A stretch of DNA of 62,847 nucleotides from NCBI GenBank assembly GCA_937919435.1, contig CALFRR010000110.1, forward strand, positions 1-62,847. The letters are read 5' to 3'. Source of the DNA: an uncultured Alphaproteobacteria bacterium. GTDB lineage: Bacteria > Pseudomonadota > Alphaproteobacteria > Rhizobiales > Ancalomicrobiaceae. This document shows positions 1-7,135 of the stretch, piece by piece. The position numbers were made by a program, and so were the translations under genes. Every line of letters starts with the position of its first letter. The stretch's first letter is position 1. Under the pieces are notes generated by a model. The model did not search any database, was not told the origin of the DNA, and was given only the letters and a program-made list of their open reading frames with translations.

Positions 1-672
1 GGCGGAGATGCCGGCCGCCGCGAGATCCTCGGCGGCTTCCAGCGCCCGGTGGACCATCGTTCCGCAGGCGACGATCGCCGCATCGGAGCCGTCGCGCAGG
101 ACATCGGCGCGGCCCACCCGGAACACCGGATCGGGACGGACGAGATCGGGCACCGGCATGCGGGAGATGCGCAGGAACACCGGTCCGTCGTGGGCGACGG
201 CCCACTTCACCGCCTCGGCGGTCTGCCAGGGATCGGAGGGGACGATCACCGTCAGCCCGACCAGCGGCCGGAGCCAGGCGAGATCCTCGATCGAGTGATG
301 GGTCGGCCCGAGCTCGCCGTAGGCGATGCCGGCGGCGAAACCGCAGAGTTTGACGTTCTGGGCGGAATACGCGACGTCGGCCTTGATCTGCTCCAGCGAC
401 CGGCCGGTGAGGAAGCACGAGGCGGCGGCGACGAAGGGGATCTTGCCGCCGTTGGCGAGGCCGGCGCCGACGCCGACCAGATTCTGTTCGGCGATGCCGA
501 CGTTGACCAGCCGCTCGGGGAACTTCTTCTGGAAGCCGCCGAGCTTGGAGGAACCGACGCTGTCGTTGCAGACCGCGACGATCCGCGGATCGGTGGCGGC
601 GAGCGCCTCGAGCGTGGCGGCGAAGGCCTCGCGACAGTCGTGGCGGCCGGCGACGGTGACGGGGGCGCTCAT
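1..672 (-). CDS. Transketolase C-terminal subunit (partial)
   Basis: This is the pyrimidine-binding plus C-terminal half of a two-subunit transketolase; the 3' end lies beyond the left edge. The visible part holds the pyrimidine-domain motif with NVGIAEQNLVGVGAGLA and the start of the C-terminal domain. The ATG at 672 overlaps the TGA of the upstream N-terminal subunit (ATGA), so the two halves are translationally coupled and probably form a heterotetramer. It is the last visible gene of the sugar ABC operon. Split transketolases next to Rbs-type transporters serve pentose or branched-sugar catabolism, including apulose-4-phosphate transketolase AptAB; the actual substrate cannot be read from this sequence. 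Confidence 0.9.
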   Translation of the reverse strand, partial: MSAPVTVAGRHDCREAFAATLEALAATDPRIVAVCNDSVGSSKLGGFQKKFPERLVNVGIAEQNLVGVGAGLANGGKIPFVAAASCFLTGRSLEQIKADVAYSAQNVKLCGFAAGIAYGELGPTHHSIEDLAWLRPLVGLTVIVPSDPWQTAEAVKWAVAHDGPVFLRISRMPVPDLVRPDPVFRVGRADVLRDGSDAAIVACGTMVHRALEAAEDLAAAGISA

Positions 673-1496
673 CGGCTCAACTCCTCGAGGGCGGTTCGCA
701 ACTGGTCGTCGGTCGGCACGCCGTGGTGCCAGGAGGCCCTGTCCTCCATGAAGCTGACGCCGCGCCCCTTGACGGTATGGGCGATCAGGCACTTCGGCCG
801 GCCGGTCGGCGGCGCCCGGAAGGCGTCGAGAAGAGCGGCGGGATCGTGGCCGTCGACCTCGATCACCTCCCAGCCGAAGGCGCGGAACTTGTCGGCGAGC
901 GGCTCCAGCGCGGCGGTCTCCTCGGTACGGGCACCCTGCTGGAGACGGTTGCGGTCGACGATCAGGGTGAGGTTGTCGAGCCGGCGGTGGGCGGCGGTCA
1001 TCGCCGCCTCCCAGTTCGACCCCTCCTGCAACTCGCCGTCGCCGGTGACCACGTAGACGCGCCAGGGGGCACCGTCCATTTTTCCGGCGATCGCCATGCC
1101 GGTGGCGACCGGCAGGCCGTGGCCGAGCGGCCCGGTGTTGGTCTCCACGCCCGGCAGATAGAGCCGGTTGGGATGGCCGTTCAGCCGCGAACCCGGCTTC
1201 ATGTAGGTCGCGAGATCGTCGAGCGGGAAGAACCCGGCCATCGCCAGCGTCGAATAGAGCGCGCCGGTGCAATGGCCCTTCGACATCACGAAGCGGTCAC
1301 GGTTCGGATCGGTCGGGTTCTTCGGATCGATCCTCAGGACCGCGAAGTAGAGGGTCGCCAGGATGTCGGCGACCGACATGTCGCCGCCGGGGTGGCCCTG
1401 ACCGGCGCCGTGGATCATGACGAGGGCTCGTCGACGGATCTCGGCGGCGCGGCCCGCCACCCTCTCCGCATCGCTCATCGGCCTCGTGTCCGTCAT
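669..1496 (-). CDS. Transketolase N-terminal (TPP-binding) subunit
   Basis: A 275-residue protein covering only the thiamine-diphosphate-binding domain of transketolase. Visible motifs are GQGHPGGDMSVADI near residue 31, the GDGELQEGSNWEA cofactor/magnesium motif near residue 150, and NRLQQGARTEE after it. The start ATG has a GGAGG sequence eight bases upstream. It sits about 120 bp after the permease and overlaps the C-terminal subunit by 4 bp. Together the pair would transfer a two-carbon ketol unit between sugar phosphates in the cytoplasm. Full-length transketolases are about 650 residues; the split form is typical of dedicated catabolic operons rather than the central pentose phosphate pathway. 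Confidence 0.92.
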   Translation of the reverse strand: MTDTRPMSDAERVAGRAAEIRRRALVMIHGAGQGHPGGDMSVADILATLYFAVLRIDPKNPTDPNRDRFVMSKGHCTGALYSTLAMAGFFPLDDLATYMKPGSRLNGHPNRLYLPGVETNTGPLGHGLPVATGMAIAGKMDGAPWRVYVVTGDGELQEGSNWEAAMTAAHRRLDNLTLIVDRNRLQQGARTEETAALEPLADKFRAFGWEVIEVDGHDPAALLDAFRAPPTGRPKCLIAHTVKGRGVSFMEDRASWHHGVPTDDQLRTALEELSR

Positions 1497-1617
1497 CTCG
1501 CATACCTCCGAATGGTCGATCCGCGCGCCGACGAGAAGCCCTCGCGCCCGGCGGGACGGCCGGCGCCGCAGATCCGTTCGAATTTCCCACGCCGCCGATC
1601 CGTCCGGCGGCCACCGG

Positions 1618-2631
1618 TCACCGTCGCCCGAAGGAGAGCCAGGGCGGCAGTCGCCAGCCGCCGCCGGAGCGACGGACGAGGTCGACGATCACCGCGACGA
1701 TGACGAAGAAGCCGATGATCACCCGCTCCCAGTAGGAGGAGACGTTCATCAGCACGATGCCGTTGCCGAGAACGGCCATGAAGGTGGCGCCGAGCAGCGT
1801 GCCGAACATGGTCCCGACGCCGCCGGACAGCGAGGTGCCGCCGATGATCGCCGCGGTGATCGACGGCATCAGCCAGCTCGCCCCGATGGTCGGCTGACCG
1901 GCGTTCATCCGGCTGACGAACATCATCCCGGCGAGCGCCGCGGCCGCCCCCGACAGGCCGTAGACCAGCGCCTCGACCCGTTCGACCCGGAGGCCGGAGA
2001 AGCGGGCGGCGTCGCGGTTGCCGCCGATGGCGAAGACGTTGCGGCCGAACGGCGTGTTGCGGGTCACCCAGCCGAGGCCGAGGTAGATGACGAACATGAT
2101 CGCCACCGGGATCGGCAGGCCCCACAGGTTGCCCTGACCGACCACCTGGAACACCTTCGGCACGCCGGTGATCGCATAGCCCTTGGTGATCACCAGGATC
2201 GCCCCGGCGAAGACCTCGCCGGTGGCCAGCGTCACGATGAAGGCGTTGAGCTTCAGCCTGGCGATCATCACGCCGTTGACCAGACCGCAGGCGAAGCCGA
2301 ACAGCACGGCGATCGCCATGGCGAGGAAGGGATCGAGCCCGCCGCCGGTCATCATCATCGCGCCGAGGATCGCCGACAGGCCGGCGATCGCGCCGACCGA
2401 CAGGTCGATGCCACCGAGCAGCAGAACCAGGGTCTGGCCGGCCGCCACCACCGCGATGAACGACACCTGACGGGCGACCACCTGGATGTTGTAGGGGGTC
2501 AGGAAGTTGGGATTGGAGACGGCGATGAAGGCGCCCATCAGCAGGATCGCCAGGATGATGCCGCTCTCCTTGATCCGGAAGATCCGGCCGAGGAGGGAAG
2601 TGGCGGAAGCGCCGTTGTCGGGACGTGTCAT
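1618..2631 (-). CDS. Sugar ABC transporter permease, RbsC-like
   Basis: A 337-residue inner-membrane permease of the branched-chain/ribose family (BPD_transp_2). It is strongly hydrophobic with about eight to ten segments and has the family signature ALVYGLSGAAAALAGMM followed by SIGASWLM-like and GTSLSGGVGTMFGTLLGA stretches in the second half. It would form the homodimeric channel that works with the ATPase just upstream (12 bp gap) and the periplasmic binding protein at 4277-5245. The ribosome-binding site is weak, which fits translational coupling within the operon. The substrate is unknown but is probably a sugar, sugar alcohol or a tetrose/pentose, given the transketolase genes downstream. 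Confidence 0.92.
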   Translation of the reverse strand: MTRPDNGASATSLLGRIFRIKESGIILAILLMGAFIAVSNPNFLTPYNIQVVARQVSFIAVVAAGQTLVLLLGGIDLSVGAIAGLSAILGAMMMTGGGLDPFLAMAIAVLFGFACGLVNGVMIARLKLNAFIVTLATGEVFAGAILVITKGYAITGVPKVFQVVGQGNLWGLPIPVAIMFVIYLGLGWVTRNTPFGRNVFAIGGNRDAARFSGLRVERVEALVYGLSGAAAALAGMMFVSRMNAGQPTIGASWLMPSITAAIIGGTSLSGGVGTMFGTLLGATFMAVLGNGIVLMNVSSYWERVIIGFFVIVAVIVDLVRRSGGGWRLPPWLSFGRR

Positions 2632-2643
2632 GGATCACCCGGT

Positions 2644-4182
2644 TCAGTGTGGGGCCGCGGCGCGATCGACCGCCATGGTCAGGAGCCGTTCCTGAGTGGC
2701 GGTCGCCGCATCGGTCTCGCCCTTCACCCGCCCTTCGTGCATGACCAGGATGCGGGCCGAGAGGTCGATCACCTCCTCGAGTTCGGAGGAGATGACCAGG
2801 ATGGCCATGCCGGCGGCGGCCAGTTCTCGCAGGATGCGATGGATCTCGAACTTGGCGGCGACGTCGATGCCGCGCGTCGGTTCGTCGAGGAGCAGGATCC
2901 GGCAGCCGGTGGCCAGCCAGCGGCCGAGGATCACCTTCTGCTGGTTGCCGCCGGAGAGGTTGCGGATCGGCTGATCGTGGCCGGAGATCTTGATCGCGAA
3001 CTCGTTCACCCAGCGATCGGTCACCTCGGCCCGGCGCCGCCGGTCGACGCCACCGAAGCGGGTCATCCGGGGAAGGATCGGCAGGGTCATGTTCTCGTCG
3101 ATGCCGAGCACGGGGAAGATGCCGAGACGCTTGCGCTCCTCCGGAACGTAGGCGATGCCGTGGGCGATCGCCTCGCTCGGGTGGCGGAAGTCGACGCGTT
3201 CGCCGGCGACGAGGATCTCGCCGCGGTCGGGGCGGGTGTCGCCGAAGAGGCAGCGGGCCATCTCTGTGCGGCCGGCGCCGATCAGCCCGGCGATGCCGAG
3301 GATCTCGCCGGGGCGCAGAGCGAAGTTCACGTCCTCGAACTCGCCGATGCGGCCGAGCCCGCGCACCTCGAGGATCGGCTGCGCATCGGGCACCGCCGCG
3401 GCGGAGCCGGCGCGGACCATCTCGCGCCCGATCATGTGACGCACCAGGATCGCCTCGGTCGCTTCCGCGCCGGGGATCTCGGCGGTCTTGCAGCCGTTGC
3501 GCAGCACCGTCACCCGGTCGGAGATGCGCAGGATCTCGGGCAGGCGATGGGAGACGTAGACGATGGCGTGGCCCTCGTCGCGCAGCCGTTCGACCAGCGT
3601 CAGCAGGCGTTCGGCCTCGGGGATCGACAGGGCGGCGGTCGGTTCGTCGAAGATCAGCAGACGGGCGTCCTGGGCGAGCGCCCGGGCGATCTGCACCGAT
3701 TGCTGGCGCGCCGCCGACAGACCGGCGACCTCGGCGTCGAGATCGAGATCGGCGTCGACCGCGGCCAGCGCCCGGGCGGCCCGCGCCCGCATCTCGCGCC
3801 AGTCGATCGCCCGCCCGGCGAGGCGCAGCGGCGGCGTGCCGAGCAGCACGTTCTCCATCACCGACAGGTGGGGAACCAGATTGAGCTCCTGCGGCACCAT
3901 GCCGATGCCGAGCGCCCGGGCATCGGCCGGGCGGGAGAGGACGGTCGGACGTCCGCCGACCAGCACGTCGCCGGCGTCGGGGCGGAACAGACCGATCATG
4001 ACGTTCATCAGGGTCGACTTGCCGGCGCCGTTCTCGCCGACCAGGCTGTGCACCTCACAGGCCCGGAAGACCGCATCGACGCCGTCGAGCGCGACCACGC
4101 CGGGGAAGACCTTGCGGATGCCCCTCAGCTCGAGGACGGTCGGACGCTCGCCGTCGAGACGGGGCGAAGTCGCGTCGTGCAT
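2644..4182 (-). CDS. Sugar ABC transporter ATP-binding protein, RbsA-like
   Basis: A 512-residue tandem ATPase. The first half has a canonical Walker A (GENGAGKST, about residue 53) and a Walker B (LLIFDEPTAAL). The second half has the degenerate P-loop typical of RbsA/MglA (GLIGAGRTEMARC) but an intact signature LSGGNQQKVILGRWL and Walker B ILLLDEPTRGID. This is the standard architecture for the CUT2 sugar-importer family. The start at 4182 has GGAG six bases upstream. It drives the permease at 1618-2631 and follows the binding-protein gene after a 94-bp gap that contains a hairpin. Confidence 0.95.
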   Translation of the reverse strand: MHDATSPRLDGERPTVLELRGIRKVFPGVVALDGVDAVFRACEVHSLVGENGAGKSTLMNVMIGLFRPDAGDVLVGGRPTVLSRPADARALGIGMVPQELNLVPHLSVMENVLLGTPPLRLAGRAIDWREMRARAARALAAVDADLDLDAEVAGLSAARQQSVQIARALAQDARLLIFDEPTAALSIPEAERLLTLVERLRDEGHAIVYVSHRLPEILRISDRVTVLRNGCKTAEIPGAEATEAILVRHMIGREMVRAGSAAAVPDAQPILEVRGLGRIGEFEDVNFALRPGEILGIAGLIGAGRTEMARCLFGDTRPDRGEILVAGERVDFRHPSEAIAHGIAYVPEERKRLGIFPVLGIDENMTLPILPRMTRFGGVDRRRRAEVTDRWVNEFAIKISGHDQPIRNLSGGNQQKVILGRWLATGCRILLLDEPTRGIDVAAKFEIHRILRELAAAGMAILVISSELEEVIDLSARILVMHEGRVKGETDAATATQERLLTMAVDRAAAPH

Positions 4183-4229
4183 GTCGCTCTCCGGTTGATC
4201 GGGGTCCGGCCGGAGCCGGGAGAGGTCGC

Positions 4230-4247
4230 CGCCGGGAGGTCCCGGCG
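4230..4247 (-). other. Intercistronic hairpin between binding protein and ATPase genes
   Basis: A perfect 8-bp inverted repeat with a 2-base centre (CGCCGGGA / TCCCGGCG) lies in the gap between the binding-protein gene and the ATPase gene. There is no T-run. Such hairpins commonly stabilise the abundant binding-protein message or attenuate read-through to the membrane genes; that role is inferred. Confidence 0.45.
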
Positions 4248-4276
4248 ACGACGGATTCGGAGGGTCTTCCGGCCGA

Positions 4277-5245
4277 TCACTTCAGCTTGTCGGCGGTTAT
4301 CAGCTGCGAGCCGGTGGCGTGCTCCTTCGGGAAGGTGTGGCCCGAGTTCATGGCGACGAAGTAGGTGACCGTCCAGTAGCCGATCTCCCACTGGCGCTGA
4401 GCCTTCTGGGCGTCGATCACGCCGGCCTTGACGTAGCCGATCGCCTCGGGGAGATCGTCCATGCCGACGATGTGGACCTTGCCCTTCTTGCCGGCGGTCT
4501 CGACCGCGCGGGCGGCGCCGATCGGGGCGGAGGCGTTGCAGCCGAAGATGCCGACGAGATCGGCATTGGCCTGCAGGGCGTTCTCGGTCAGGTCGACGGC
4601 GGCCTGGAGATTGTCGTTGTCGGGACGGTCGAAGACGATGCTCATGCCGGGATTCTCGGCGATCGCCTTCTTGAAGCCCTCGACGCGGGCCTTGTGGTTC
4701 GGCGCGGAGAGCGAGCCGGCGAGGATGCCGACCTTGCCCTTGCCGCCGACCGCCTTGGCGAGATACTGGCCGAGCTCGTAGCCGTCGGCGGCATCCTTGT
4801 TGTGGCCGACGTACATGATGCGCTTGGAGGCGGGGCAGTCGGTGTCGAAGGTCGAGACCTTGACGCCGGCGGCGAAGGCGTCGTCGATCGCCTGGGTGTC
4901 GGTCGCCGGGTCGAGGCAGGCCACCGCCAGACCGTCCGGCTTCACCGAGGTGTTGTTCTCGATCTTCTTGATGTGCTCGTTGATGTCGGCGGTCGCCGGG
5001 GCATCGAAGCGGACGTTGACCTTGATGCCGGCGGCGGCGAACTCGGCGACGGCCTTCTTCGCGCCCTGTTCGACGACGTCGTACCAGGGATGGACGACCT
5101 TCGGGATGAACACGATCTCCAGCGGCTTCGTCGGCTTGGTGATCAGCTTGGCCTGATCGTAGACCACGGCGTCCGCGGCGAAGGCCGGAGCGGCGAGACA
5201 GGCGAGCGCCGTGACCAGGGCCGTGGTGGTGAGAGAGGTCTTCAT
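4277..5245 (-). CDS. Periplasmic sugar-binding protein, RbsB/CUT2 family
   Basis: A 322-residue periplasmic binding protein, first gene of the operon. The ATG at 5245 is chosen because GGAGGAAACGATCG lies directly before it and because it gives a clean signal peptide (MKTSLTTTALVTALACLA, ending PAFAADA). The open frame extends further upstream but that part looks like non-coding GC-rich sequence. The mature protein shows the Peripla_BP_4 pattern: IVFIPKVVHPWYDVVEQGAKKA at the N-lobe, a VACLDPATD hinge region and VGMDDLPEAIGYVKAGVIDA in the C-lobe. It delivers an unidentified sugar or polyol to the RbsA/RbsC-like pair. Confidence 0.93.
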   Translation of the reverse strand: MKTSLTTTALVTALACLAAPAFAADAVVYDQAKLITKPTKPLEIVFIPKVVHPWYDVVEQGAKKAVAEFAAAGIKVNVRFDAPATADINEHIKKIENNTSVKPDGLAVACLDPATDTQAIDDAFAAGVKVSTFDTDCPASKRIMYVGHNKDAADGYELGQYLAKAVGGKGKVGILAGSLSAPNHKARVEGFKKAIAENPGMSIVFDRPDNDNLQAAVDLTENALQANADLVGIFGCNASAPIGAARAVETAGKKGKVHIVGMDDLPEAIGYVKAGVIDAQKAQRQWEIGYWTVTYFVAMNSGHTFPKEHATGSQLITADKLK

Positions 5246-5506
5246 CGATCGTTTCCTCCGTCGAATGTTTCTCGACTCGTTGTGCGACCGGCGCGGTCCG
5301 AACCGTCGGCCCGACGGCCGCGCGGGGACGGCTCGCGCCATCCCGCCCGGCCCCCGCCCTTCGAGCCGGAGACGCGATCGGGCCGTCGCACGCACCGATC
5401 GCGAAATCCCGGCTCCCGACATTCGATCCGATCGCCGCCCCGGACACTGCGTCTCCGGTTCGGCACCCTCGACGCGGAGGCGATCGCCTCCGGAGGAACG
5501 ACGGAT

Positions 5507-5520
5507 CGAATATTTATTCG
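5507..5520. promoter_or_regulatory. Candidate SorC-family operator, copy 1
   Basis: The 14-mer CGAATATTTATTCG occurs here and again, identically, at 5750-5763. It is nearly palindromic (CGAATA / TATTCG arms in relaxed form). In DNA this GC-rich an exact repeat of an AT-rich 14-mer is unlikely by chance. It would sit just downstream of the predicted transcription start of the transporter operon, a position suited to repression. Confidence 0.6.
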
Positions 5521-5522
5521 GT

Positions 5523-5540
5523 CCTGAATGCAAATTCAGG
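5523..5540. promoter_or_regulatory. Inverted repeat overlapping predicted -10
   Basis: CCTGAAT and ATTCAGG form a perfect 7-bp inverted repeat around GCAA. It overlaps the predicted -10 and start point of the leftward promoter, so it is a plausible second regulator-binding element. Confidence 0.45.
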
Positions 5541-5566
5541 CTACGCGTCTCCACTCCGGAGGTCAA
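5538..5566 (-). promoter_or_regulatory. Predicted sigma70 promoter of sugar ABC operon
   Basis: On the minus strand TTGACC (5566-5561) is separated by 17 bases from TAGCCT (5543-5538). The predicted start is near 5531, leaving a long leader of about 285 bases before the binding-protein ATG. This is a consensus-based guess only. Confidence 0.4.
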
Positions 5567-5714
5567 GTCCCGTGCAGGTCGGCCGGAGTGCCAGAAATTG
5601 CGGGACGGCGGTTTTCCGCCACATACCGACCTTCTTTCCGTGCGCCGCCGTCTCTGTGCGTCCGATGATTGTGTTTTTCGACCTTTGCGCGCCCGATCGC
5701 CGGCCATGGTGTCT

Positions 5715-5741
5715 GCGCCTTAGACCAAAGTCTATGGGCGC
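5715..5741. repeat. Imperfect inverted repeat after the SorC-type gene
   Basis: TAGAC/GTCTA arms around CAAA, extended by GCGCC/GGCGC, make a hairpin of about ten pairs. It lies downstream of the regulator's stop codon and may mark its transcript end, although no T-run follows on that strand. Confidence 0.35.
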
Positions 5742-5749
5742 GAGAATGT

Positions 5750-5763
5750 CGAATATTTATTCG
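5750..5763. promoter_or_regulatory. Candidate SorC-family operator, copy 2
   Basis: Exact second copy of CGAATATTTATTCG, 243 bp from the first and about 70 bp beyond the regulator's stop codon. Two distant identical sites suggest DNA looping by a tetrameric SorC-type repressor; this is an inference. Confidence 0.6.
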
Positions 5764-5832
5764 CAATAGATGCATCCATGTTCACGGCGACCGTCCGGGT
5801 GCGACGGCGGCGCGACGGGTCCGGCGGACCGC

Positions 5833-6819
5833 TCAGCCGTCGACGGCGTCGTCGACCGGACGCGGTCCGCCCTCGGCGAGGCGTTCGGCGGTGAAGCGGT
5901 CGGTGATCAGGACGTTGAGGAAGCGGCCGAGCATGGCGGCACGGATCGCGGCGATCTTGCGCCGACCGCCGGCCACCGCCACCACCCGCCGGCAGGCGCC
6001 GAGCCGGTCGAGCGGGATACCGATCACCCGTCCGTCGAGGGGCGAGACCACCGAGCGGCCGTTGGCGTCGAAGAAGCGCAGGCAGATGTCGCCGACCGCA
6101 CCGTTCTCGCCGAGCACGTCGAGTTCGTCGCGGGTGAAGGCGTTGCCGGAATTCTCCAGCATCCGCGACGGGGTCAGCGAACCGATGCCGACCAGCGCCA
6201 TCGTCACCTTCGGAAACAGCTCGATCGCCTCGGCGACGAAGGGGTCGGCCATCATCACCGCATGCGCCTCGATCGAAGCGGCCACCCCCTGCGCCGGCAG
6301 GAAGTGCGGCGTGCCGCCGGTCAGCTGGGCGAGGCGGTTGATCATGTGGGCGGCGTGCGACTGGACCGCCGCGTTGCCGATGCCGCCGAGCAGTTGGACG
6401 ACGCCGGCCGCCCGGGCCCGGCGGATCGGCGTCAGGCTGTCGATCGCCCGCAGGAGCGAAGTGCTCCACGAGGAGACGCCGATCATCTCGGCATCGGCCA
6501 TCGTCGCCTCGAGATAGGCGGCGGCGGCGGCGCCGATCGCCGCCATGATCGTCTCGTCGCGGTCCTCGGCGCATTCGGCGACGATCACCTCGCGCATGCC
6601 GTACTTGCGGCGGAGCTCCCGCTCGAGGTCGTCGTAGATGCCGTTCGGCGGCACCACGGTGATCCGCACGATGCCTTCTTCGGTCGCCCGGGCGAGAAGA
6701 CGGGAGGTGCGCGCCTGGGAGATGTGCAGCCGTTCGGAGATCGCCGCCTGCTTCAGTCCCTCGACATGGTAGAGCTGGGCGACACGGGTCATCAGACGCA
6801 GTTCGTCCGCCCTCGACAT
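5833..6819 (-). CDS. SorC/DeoR-type sugar-binding transcriptional regulator
   Basis: A 328-residue SorC-family regulator. The start at 6819 is chosen for its GGAGAGGTCTC upstream sequence and because it begins the N-terminal helix-turn-helix (AAISERLHISQARTSRLLAR, about residues 25-45). The remainder matches the sugar-phosphate-binding domain (Sugar-bind, PF04198 type), with VGIGSL and VGDICLRFFDANG patterns typical of the family. Members such as SorC, DeoR and EryD bind phosphorylated sugars and control adjacent catabolic operons. It is encoded just upstream of and in the same direction as the Rbs-type transporter operon, and two identical operator-like 14-mers lie between them, so it very probably controls that operon. 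Confidence 0.92.
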   Translation of the reverse strand: MSRADELRLMTRVAQLYHVEGLKQAAISERLHISQARTSRLLARATEEGIVRITVVPPNGIYDDLERELRRKYGMREVIVAECAEDRDETIMAAIGAAAAAYLEATMADAEMIGVSSWSTSLLRAIDSLTPIRRARAAGVVQLLGGIGNAAVQSHAAHMINRLAQLTGGTPHFLPAQGVAASIEAHAVMMADPFVAEAIELFPKVTMALVGIGSLTPSRMLENSGNAFTRDELDVLGENGAVGDICLRFFDANGRSVVSPLDGRVIGIPLDRLGACRRVVAVAGGRRKIAAIRAAMLGRFLNVLITDRFTAERLAEGGPRPVDDAVDG

Positions 6820-7135
6820 GAGACCTCTCCCGATCGCGACCGGGCCCCGGGCCCGCACCGTCGCGGACCCCGACCCGCGACGACCGGTTCCCCACCGTCG
6901 GCGTCCGCCGACGGGAACGTCGGACGAGCCGAACGGAACCGCGCCGCCACGATAGGTGCGAGACGAGAGCGGTGCAATGCCGCGCACCGCGGATCCCAGG
7001 AGAGGTCGGACCGTCGGGTCCACGCGCCGCCGTGTGCGCCTGCCCGACGAAAGCCGGGGGTGGTGCCCTCTTGCGAAAGCAACGCAGCGGGGCGAGCTTG
7101 GAGGCGGGCAACGGGAAGGTCGGCGGCATGTCCCG
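6820..7135. other. Intergenic region, divergent genes
   Basis: A 316-bp divergent gap between the SorC-type regulator and the PAS kinase. It is GC-rich; apart from a small TTGC-GAAA-GCAA stem-loop at 7071-7082 and GGGCCC-type self-complementary runs near 6843-6856, I see no clear promoter or operator. Confidence 0.4.

Larger units (their letters stand above)
5246..5832. promoter_or_regulatory. Regulatory region upstream of sugar ABC operon
   Basis: This 587-bp stretch holds no convincing gene. It contains a candidate leftward sigma70 promoter, two identical 14-bp AT-rich sites, an 18-bp perfect palindrome at 5475-5492 (CGGAGGCGATCGCCTCCG) and several other inverted repeats. Its local AT-rich islands stand out from the GC-rich surroundings. 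It lies between the 3' end of the SorC-type regulator gene and the first gene of the transporter operon. Confidence 0.7.

Noticed and set aside
1417..4368. A 983-codon open frame antisense to the sugar transporter genes
   Set aside because: Composition rich in His, Asp, Gly and Arg with no motifs; it is an artefact of high GC opposite real genes. The same applies to the long frames opposite pduG, btuB, btuC and the SorC-type gene.
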